A stretch of 64,000 nt of DNA from Mycolicibacterium tusciae (GTDB lineage Bacteria > Actinomycetota > Actinomycetes > Mycobacteriales > Mycobacteriaceae). Positions within the stretch are counted from its first letter, which is position 1, and each line of letters begins with the position of its first letter. Location of the stretch: contig NZ_MVIM01000006.1 of assembly GCF_002086795.1 (NCBI RefSeq), forward strand, positions 124,001 to 188,000, read 5' to 3'. Positions 57,837 to 64,000 of this stretch are shown here, one piece after another. A program made the position numbers and the translations under genes. The notes under the pieces are model-generated. The model did no database searches. It worked only from the letters and a program-made list of their open reading frames with translations, and was not told the origin of the DNA.

Positions 57837-58223
57837 GTGGCCGACAATCAGCGTTCCGTGGCCGACCGCGTGGTTGCGGCATTGGCCATCGGGCGAATCG
57901 CCGCCGGCGTGCTGGCGTGGCTCAGCCCGAGCTTCACCGCACGGGTTTTCGGGATGGATGCGGACGGCGGCCAGTCGCATTACGCGTGGCGCTTGTTCGG
58001 AGTGCGCGACATCGTCATCGGCATCGGCACGCTCCTGTCGTCGGGGGCGCAGCAACGAGCGTTCGTGACCGCCGGGTTGGCGTGCGATGTGGGCGACGGC
58101 GCCGCCGGTGCCGTCGCGATGAACCGCGGCGACTTCGCGCGCTCGGCGGCCGGCGCCCCCGTCACCGTGCCCGTTCTCGCGGTCGCGCTCGGCGCATGGG
58201 CGCTGCGCGGTATCGCGCGCTAG
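57837..58223 (+). CDS. Small membrane protein (DUF4267-like)
   Basis: A 128-residue protein from GTG 57837, two bases after the cyp136 stop, so co-transcribed. It has three to four hydrophobic segments (AALAIGRIAAGVLAWL, VRDIVIGIGTLLSSG, VTVPVLAVALGAWALRG) and the motif WRLFGVRD. This resembles small DUF4267-type membrane proteins. No function is known. Confidence 0.78.
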   Translation: MADNQRSVADRVVAALAIGRIAAGVLAWLSPSFTARVFGMDADGGQSHYAWRLFGVRDIVIGIGTLLSSGAQQRAFVTAGLACDVGDGAAGAVAMNRGDFARSAAGAPVTVPVLAVALGAWALRGIAR

Positions 58224-58319
58224 GACTCCTTCGTCGCGAAATGGAATTCCAGCAGCGAAAGTCCGAGTAGAGGCCTGCTGGAATGTCCCCTACTTGGTGT
58301 GGGCCCAATTTCGCCGGAA

Positions 58320-58820
58320 CTAGGAGGCCAACAGCCGGTTGGCGCATGCGATCACCGCACGCAACGCCGATTGCGTCGGGTCGTCGGCAAGTCCCACCGC
58401 CCACTCGGAATGCCCTCCGCCGGAACCGCGGATGAACGTCGCGGTGTTGTCGCCCGCCGGCAGTTGGTGGAAGGCGGTCATCTCGACCGCGATCCCGCGC
58501 TCGTAGAGCATCTCGGTCAGCGCGGCGACCGGTCCGCACGCCCTGGCCGACGACGTGCTGATGCGATCTCCGACGGCCAGCGTCGCCTGGTAGGTGCGCG
58601 CCTGCGGACCCAACCGGGTGGCGGGCCGATCACTATCGGTGCATTCCCACTGGCCCAATCGCAATGGTCCTGTCGTGGGCGCGTATTGATCGAGGAACGT
58701 TTCGAAAGCCATCGCATCGGCCTCCTGGCGCAGACCGCGGGGCAGAGGTCCGTCCACGTGGCTCGCGAACGGTGCTGGGCCCGGTATGGGAGCTGCGCTG
58801 ATTGCGGGTTCGAATGTCAT
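58320..58820 (-). CDS. Stand-alone LeuA (2-isopropylmalate synthase) regulatory-domain protein
   Basis: A 166-residue protein resembling only the C-terminal allosteric (LeuA dimer) domain of 2-isopropylmalate synthase: ACGPVAALTEMLYERGIAVE, FHQLPAGDNTATFIRGSG and the end WAVGLADDPTQSALRAVIAC, which matches the SLRAVVSAVNR end of LeuA. A short linker helix (FETFLDQYAPTTGPLRLGQW) precedes it; the catalytic barrel is missing. It could bind leucine or another acyl compound and act as a sensor. Upstream is a leader peptide and a large hairpin. Confidence 0.8.
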   Translation of the reverse strand: MTFEPAISAAPIPGPAPFASHVDGPLPRGLRQEADAMAFETFLDQYAPTTGPLRLGQWECTDSDRPATRLGPQARTYQATLAVGDRISTSSARACGPVAALTEMLYERGIAVEMTAFHQLPAGDNTATFIRGSGGGHSEWAVGLADDPTQSALRAVIACANRLLAS

Positions 58821-58858
58821 GTGCCGGTCTTCTCAGTTCAAAGGAAGTGACCGACGAA

Positions 58859-58919
58859 GTAGCGACGACCCACAGCGAGGGGTCGGTCAGGATCAGACCC
58901 CGCTGCGGGTTGCTACTAC
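58859..58919 (-). promoter_or_regulatory. Attenuator-like stem-loop upstream of the LeuA-domain gene
   Basis: Inverted repeats 58859-58884 and 58896-58919, with an 11-base loop, share CAGCG/CGCTG, ACCC/GGGT, GGGGTC/GACCCC and GTAG/CTAC blocks. On the minus strand the 5' arm lies inside the leader peptide frame and its stop codon lies in the loop, so a ribosome there would block pairing. There is no clear U-tract. Confidence 0.6.
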
Positions 58920-58934
58920 GAGTCGCCTCGGCAC
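58893..58934 (-). CDS. 13-residue leader peptide (leaderless)
   Basis: GTG 58932-58934 begins the frame MPRRLVVATRSGV and stops at TGA 58893-58895. It has no ribosome site; instead a promoter with -10 TAGAGT is seven bases upstream, so transcription should start at the GTG. It contains Leu, three Val, Ala and Thr codons and runs into the 5' arm of the stem-loop. Inferred to act in translation-coupled regulation of the downstream LeuA-domain gene. Confidence 0.55.
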   Translation of the reverse strand: MPRRLVVATRSGV

Positions 58935-58941
58935 GTTGGCG

Positions 58942-58970
58942 ACTCTAGACGCCCCGGCAGGCGGGTGCAA
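58942..58970 (-). promoter_or_regulatory. Promoter of the leader/LeuA-domain transcript
   Basis: -35 TTGCAC (58965-58970), a 17-bp spacer and -10 TAGAGT (58942-58947); the start at the leader GTG is seven bases further. This is a good mycobacterial housekeeping-type promoter. Confidence 0.62.
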
Positions 58971-59048
58971 ACACATTTCAGCCGGCAAAGCGAGGTCCCG
59001 GCCCCAAGGGGCAGCTCGGAACGGTCCGCGAAGTAACGTGAGCGCGCA

Positions 59049-59809
59049 ATGACGTGGTGGGATGCGGCCTTTCTCGCCGCAGCGGGTGTGCTCGGCGGCC
59101 TCACCGGCAGCATCGCGGGCTTGGCTTCCGTAGCCACATATCCCGCGCTGTTGCTCGTGGGCCTGCCACCGGTGACGGCCAACGTGACCAACACGGTGGC
59201 CGTGGTGTTCAACGGCATCGGGTCGGTGTGGGGCTCGCGTCCTGAACTCGAGGGGCAGGGGCCGTGGCTCAAACGCATCGCCCCGGTCGCGGCGCTGGGT
59301 GGACTGGGCGGCGCCGTTCTGCTGTTGTCGCTCCCCGCCGAGGGCTTCGAGAAGGTGGTTCCCCTTCTCCTCGCATTCGCTTCGGTGGCCATCCTCATCC
59401 CGGCCCGCCAGCGCAAGGATGCGACGGTGGCGAGTCATCGAAGACACACGGTGACGTTGGTACTCGAATCGGCTGCGATCTTCGTAATTTGCATCTATGG
59501 CGGCTATTTCGGTGCGGCCGCGGGTGTTCTCCTGCTCGCGATACTGCTCCGGGCGGGCGGGGCGACGCTCGCGCACGCCAATGCGGGCAAGAACGTCATC
59601 CTCGGCATCGCCAACATCGTCGCGGCGGTCATCTTCGTCTTCGTCGCACCGGTGCAGTGGTCGGCGGTCGTTCCCCTCGGGCTGGGCTGCCTCGTGGGAT
59701 CACGGCTGGGTCCCGTCGTCGTGCGTCACGCCCCTGCCAAGCCGATACGGCTGACGATCGGTGCGGCGGGACTGGCGCTGGCCGTCAAACTCGGGTATGA
59801 CGCCTTCGG

Positions 59810-59813
<4 letters not shown>
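59049..59813 (+). CDS. TauE/SafE-type anion permease
   Basis: A 254-residue membrane protein of the sulfite/sulfonate exporter family, eight helices in two halves. Family marks are GGLTGSIAGLASVATYPALL and YGGYFGAAAGVLLLAILLRA, each the half-repeat GG..G...G. The substrate may be sulfite, sulfoacetate or another organic anion. The end is convergent with the phosphotransferase gene, overlapping by four bases. No sulfur-metabolism gene is next to it. Confidence 0.88.
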
Positions 59814-60877
<1,064 letters not shown>

Positions 60878-60889
60878 GAAGACATGTTG

Positions 60890-61717
60890 TCAGGTCTTAC
60901 GCGCCGTCAGCAGCAGGTACTCCCATTCCATCGTCGCCGAGCCGGTCAGAACGCTGTCGCCGACATGCGCGATCGCCGCGTCGAGTTCGGCGACGCGAGC
61001 CGCATCGCCCTCGATGTTGCGGTACACCGCGATGGTCGGCCCGTAGAGATTCTTGAAGTAGTCGCGGAACTGCGCGCCGTCGGCGAATGCGTCGACCGTC
61101 AGCATCCGTCGCTCCATGACGACATCGGTCACGCCGTCGCCCAGCAGCGCGCGGACGTGGTCCTCATCTCCCCACAGCGGCGGCGGTAGAGCACCGGTCG
61201 GTGGGGGCGGCGCGTATGGCTTCATCGTGGCCCACAGCTGCCCGATATGGCCTTCAGGTGTCCAGCTGATCAGCCCGATCCTGCCACCGGGTTTGCACAC
61301 GCGGAGCAGCTCCCCCGCGGCGAGCTGATGAAACGGCGCGAACATCACGCCGATACACGACATCACCACATCGAATTCGTTGTCCCCGAAGGGCAATTCA
61401 TGGGCGTTGGCCTCACGCCATTCCAGCTCGACGCCTCGCTCGGCGGCCAGTCGCCCGCCGTGCTCCAACAGATCCGGGACCAGGTCGCTGGCCACGACCG
61501 TCGCGCCTGTTTCGGCAGCAGGTATCGACGCGTTCCCCGTACCGGCGGCCACGTCCAAGACTCGATCCCCCGGGCCGATGCCGGTAGCTTCCACCAAAAC
61601 GGGGCCGAGCGGAGTGACGAGTTCGACGGCGAGTTTGGGATAGTTGCCGGACGCCCACATCGCGCGATGTTTGGCAGCGACCTGCTGTACGTCGAGAGTA
61701 GCCGTGGGATCTGTCAT
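60890..61717 (-). CDS. Class I SAM-dependent methyltransferase
   Basis: A 275-residue protein from ATG 61715-61717 with GGAGGA seven bases upstream. The frame continues upstream, but this start has the ribosome site. Motifs: RVLDVAAGTGNASIPAAETG, VVASDLVPDLLEHGG, FDVVMSCIGVMFAPFHQLAA and LRVCKPGGRIGLISWTPEG, a UbiE/COQ5-like arrangement. The C-terminal half is specific, with ADGAQFRDYFKNLYGPTIAV. The substrate is unknown. It lies 12 bp upstream of the phosphotransferase gene. Confidence 0.88.
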   Translation of the reverse strand: MTDPTATLDVQQVAAKHRAMWASGNYPKLAVELVTPLGPVLVEATGIGPGDRVLDVAAGTGNASIPAAETGATVVASDLVPDLLEHGGRLAAERGVELEWREANAHELPFGDNEFDVVMSCIGVMFAPFHQLAAGELLRVCKPGGRIGLISWTPEGHIGQLWATMKPYAPPPPTGALPPPLWGDEDHVRALLGDGVTDVVMERRMLTVDAFADGAQFRDYFKNLYGPTIAVYRNIEGDAARVAELDAAIAHVGDSVLTGSATMEWEYLLLTARKT

Positions 61718-61902
61718 GACGCGGTCCTCCTTGTCGAGTGCAAACATCGACCGGTGCCGAAATTGACGTTGTGGTAACAGATCTGGCCGGCGCCGGTTCC
61801 GTATGCACCACTCACTCAACGCCCTGAGGAGCGCGAATATCCGGTAATGGACAAGAATGTTGCGCGATTGTCCGCCGTACGGCGGATTCCGTGAAGCTGT
61901 TG

Positions 61903-63264
61903 CTATGCCTGATAGGTCAGGCACGACTCGGCGCCGTCGATCACGCCCTTACGGAACGCCTCCACCCTGGCCCAGCCTGCACCCTGGCGTTCGACGTCAC
62001 CGTCACCGCGAAACACCAGTAGCGCCTTGATACCTTCGTCGAGATCGCCGGGTGAGATGCGGTACGTACTGGTCTCGGGACGGTTGTAGAGGATCACGCT
62101 CGCCGTATAGCCACCTGCCAGGCAATCTCCGCGCAATGTCGACGTCTTCTCGTCGGAATCGTCACCGAGCCTGGTCAACGCCGCCAGACCCCACTGGGTG
62201 GCGAGCAGCGTGACCACCGCATAGTCGCCGCCCTGCTGGTAGACCTCGGGCATCGCGTCGACGTTGTCCCAGCCGACGTAATCCTCTGGGACGCAATAGA
62301 ACAACGCGTATCCCTCGGCTGACTGGTCGGCACACATCGGCGGGTTGGCGGGATCGAACGGCTCGATGCGCGCCAGCGGACGCCACTCCTCGCCGTTGGC
62401 GATCTCCGGATACAGCTGCGTGAAGTAATCCTCGATGTCGTACGGCACCCCGTTGATGATCGAGTCGTACGGAGAGTCGCCGCCGCGCGAGGCGTCCGCT
62501 TCATCGTTGAACGGCAGTGCGAGCACCATCGGTTCGTCGTCGCGGTAGTCCTTGCAACTGTCCAGCCCGTTGTCATAGCCGTCCTGGAAAGCGCTGACCC
62601 GATCGAACCCGCTGCCGTGCGCGTTGGGGTCGATCTTCGATGTGCCAGGCGTGTCTCGCAGGTCGAGAACACCGGCAAGCGCGCTGTCCAGGTCGGCGGC
62701 GTTGACCTCGAACACCTTGTCTTCCTGCGCGTGTCGTGACCAAGCACCTGCGAAGCAGTCGGCCTGCAGCTCCTGTGTGACGGTGCGGCCGGTGAAGTTC
62801 GACCGCGTCTGAACCGCATGGCCCCATTCGTGGGCCATCACGACCGCGATGGTGAAAGGCCCGAACTTGTCCTGCATTTCGGGGAGCAGCTGTTGGGCGT
62901 CCCACGCTACGACGTCCTCGGTCGAGCAGTAGAACGCGTTTCCCGCGACCTCCTCGGGTGACGTGGTGCACGGCGGAGCGGGGCTGTCCGCGGTGACGGC
63001 ATAGTAGCCACCGGAGATCTGCTCGAACTCCTTGTCGTAGAGCTTCGGGAACTGCTCGGCCCAGTACTGCTCCAGATCCGCGATGGCCTGCATTGCGATT
63101 TTGTTCACCGGCGCCGAGGCGTCACCGTCGATCTTGACGTCGCTGATGTCGGGCGCACCGCCCGCGGTCTTCTGAGCCTGCGACGACGGCTCCGATTTGC
63201 TACCTCCGCCGCAGCCGGCCACGAGCAATACAACAGCCGCCAACGCGGCCACACCAATGCGCAT
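61903..63264 (-). CDS. Neutral zinc metallopeptidase lipoprotein with duplicated half
   Basis: A 453-residue lipoprotein with lipobox VAGC. The N-terminal catalytic half has the zinc motif in VVMAHEWGHAVQTRSNF, the third ligand in QELQADCFAGAWSRHA, and ends with VSAFQDGYDNGLDSCKDY. The C-terminal half repeats this layout: LFYCVPEDYVGWDNVDAM, then LLATQWGLAALTRL where HEWGH should be, RGDCLAGGYTASVIL, and VEAFRKGVIDGAESCLTY. The second copy has lost its zinc ligands and cannot be catalytic. Several Cys suggest disulfides. Outer-face location is expected. Confidence 0.87.
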   Translation of the reverse strand: MRIGVAALAAVVLLVAGCGGGSKSEPSSQAQKTAGGAPDISDVKIDGDASAPVNKIAMQAIADLEQYWAEQFPKLYDKEFEQISGGYYAVTADSPAPPCTTSPEEVAGNAFYCSTEDVVAWDAQQLLPEMQDKFGPFTIAVVMAHEWGHAVQTRSNFTGRTVTQELQADCFAGAWSRHAQEDKVFEVNAADLDSALAGVLDLRDTPGTSKIDPNAHGSGFDRVSAFQDGYDNGLDSCKDYRDDEPMVLALPFNDEADASRGGDSPYDSIINGVPYDIEDYFTQLYPEIANGEEWRPLARIEPFDPANPPMCADQSAEGYALFYCVPEDYVGWDNVDAMPEVYQQGGDYAVVTLLATQWGLAALTRLGDDSDEKTSTLRGDCLAGGYTASVILYNRPETSTYRISPGDLDEGIKALLVFRGDGDVERQGAGWARVEAFRKGVIDGAESCLTYQA

Positions 63265-63312
63265 GGGCAAACATTAGCGGTCAAGATCAAAATGTGGGCA
63301 GCAAGTGGGTGT

Positions 63313-63999
63313 TCAGTCGAGAATACGTCGCGCCACGTTGGTCGTCGCCAAGTCGAGCAACTCGTCGGCCCGGCCGGCGAGAATCGTCCGGATCGCGTAA
63401 AGCGAGAAGCCTTTTGCCTGCTCAACTGTAATCGCGGGTGGAATCGACAGCTCCTGCCGTGCAGTCACCACATCGATGATGGCGGGTCCGTCGAATTCAA
63501 ATGCCTCGACCAAGGCGGCCTCCAGACCGGACGGCGCTTCGACGCGCCGGCCGAAGATTCCCATCGCCTCAGCAATGGCGGCAAAGTCAGGGTTCACCAG
63601 ATCGGTTCCGAAGTTGACGATGCCCGCGGCCTTCATCTCCAGTTCGACGAAATTCAACGAGGAGTTGTTGAACACGATCACCTTGACTGGCAGCCGATTC
63701 TGGATCAGCGTGAGCAACTCACCGAACATCATCGTCAGCCCGCCGTCGCCGGCCAGCGCCACGACTTGCCGGTCGCGGTAAGCGGTTTGCGCACCGATTG
63801 CCAGTGGCAGCGCGCACGCCATGGTGCCGTGGTTGAACGAGCCGATGAGCCGGCGACGGCCGTTCATCGTGAGGTACCGAGCGGCCCATACCACCGGCGA
63901 ACCCACGTCGGCGGTGAACACCGCGTCGTCGGTTGCCAGCCGATTGGCAAGTCCGGCAACGTATTCAGGTCGAATGGGGGTGCGATCGCGATCGTTGAC
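63313..63999 (-). CDS. TPP-dependent enzyme (pyruvate dehydrogenase/oxidase-like), 5' partial
   Basis: Thiamine-diphosphate enzyme of the pyruvate oxidase/dehydrogenase (PoxB-like) or acetolactate synthase group. Only the C-terminal third (228 residues) lies in the window; the frame is open to the right edge. The TPP/Mg motif is VALAGDGGLTMMFGELLTLI with the closing FNNSSLNF. FTADVGSPVVWAARYL and SFNHGTMACALPLAIGAQ are the usual POX-type strands before it. The C-terminus (ITVEQAKGFSLYAIRTILAG) fits PoxB-type membrane-linked enzymes. Confidence 0.85.
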   Translation of the reverse strand, partial: VNDRDRTPIRPEYVAGLANRLATDDAVFTADVGSPVVWAARYLTMNGRRRLIGSFNHGTMACALPLAIGAQTAYRDRQVVALAGDGGLTMMFGELLTLIQNRLPVKVIVFNNSSLNFVELEMKAAGIVNFGTDLVNPDFAAIAEAMGIFGRRVEAPSGLEAALVEAFEFDGPAIIDVVTARQELSIPPAITVEQAKGFSLYAIRTILAGRADELLDLATTNVARRILD

Positions 64000-64000
64000 C

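Overview
The window is high-GC actinobacterial DNA with the gene content and order of a mycobacterium. From lpqA (4.4 kb) to cyp136 (57.8 kb) the backbone follows the Mycobacterium tuberculosis H37Rv block Rv3015c-Rv3059 as I remember it: mnmA-iscS, the PlsC and GNAT acyltransferases, etfBA, the methylglucose lipopolysaccharide genes (Rv3030-Rv3032 homologues), Rv3034c-Rv3041c, serB2, ctaD, fecB, adhC, nrdF2, nrdHIE, dinP, SDR, TetR, cyp136. The PE/PPE/Esx genes that sit in this block in M. tuberculosis are absent. Several catabolic or regulatory genes lie between backbone genes instead: AlkB, rubredoxin, cholesterol oxidase, an alanine/glycine symporter, a MocR regulator and a LAL regulator. 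This suggests an environmental, probably fast-growing Mycolicibacterium-type species. No species can be named from the sequence alone.

Layout. 0-5 kb: 5'-truncated acyl-CoA ligase, Pro/Gly-rich surface protein, ArsR-SRPBCC pair with its own operators, MetE-like protein, LpqA. 5-11 kb, minus strand: tRNA thiolation (mnmA, iscS), two acyltransferases, etfBA ending in a clear terminator. 11-17 kb: three overlapping MGLP genes (methyltransferase, GH57, glycosyltransferase), then a carboxylesterase and a hexapeptide acyltransferase. 17-26 kb: lipoprotein beta-propeller, AGCS symporter, then a minus-strand run (DUF3298 secreted protein, two methyltransferases, EchA17-like, NUDIX, ABC ATPase, YczE-like membrane protein, a probable 49-residue protein). 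26-29 kb: MocR regulator, a C-terminal remnant of a GMC oxidoreductase, EthD protein, serB2. 29-38 kb: ctaD, fecB, YciI, adhC, LAL regulator, cutinase, nrdF2. 38-47.5 kb: flavin monooxygenase, hypothetical, TetR, geranylgeranyl-reductase-family flavoprotein, HTH-less LysR effector domain facing DUF5997, a 39-residue basic protein, nrdHIE. 47.5-51 kb: cholesterol oxidase and rubredoxin, translationally coupled and divergent from alkB. 51-64 kb: FMN reductase/TetR/dinP/AAA ATPase, SDR, TetR/cyp136, small membrane protein, a stand-alone LeuA regulatory domain behind a leader-peptide attenuator candidate, TauE, phosphotransferase, methyltransferase, zinc metallopeptidase lipoprotein, 5'-truncated TPP enzyme.

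How parts work together. MnmA and IscS share one base of overlap and supply sulfur for tRNA 2-thiouridine. EtfBA passes electrons from acyl-CoA dehydrogenases. The three MGLP genes overlap by GTGA and build and methylate an alpha-1,4-glucan. NrdH, NrdI, NrdE and the distant NrdF2 form class Ib ribonucleotide reductase, and both loci carry NrdR-box-like palindromes. Most regulators sit next to their likely targets with visible inverted repeats (ArsR, MocR, two TetR).

The features most worth following are: the leaderless leader-peptide/hairpin upstream of the orphan LeuA regulatory domain; the rubredoxin-cholesterol oxidase pair facing AlkB; the DinB polymerase with Gln at the steric-gate position; the HTH-less LysR domain with DUF5997; the GMC gene scar; and the metallopeptidase with a degenerate second copy of its catalytic half. 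No rRNA, tRNA, CRISPR array, insertion sequence or phage gene was recognised.
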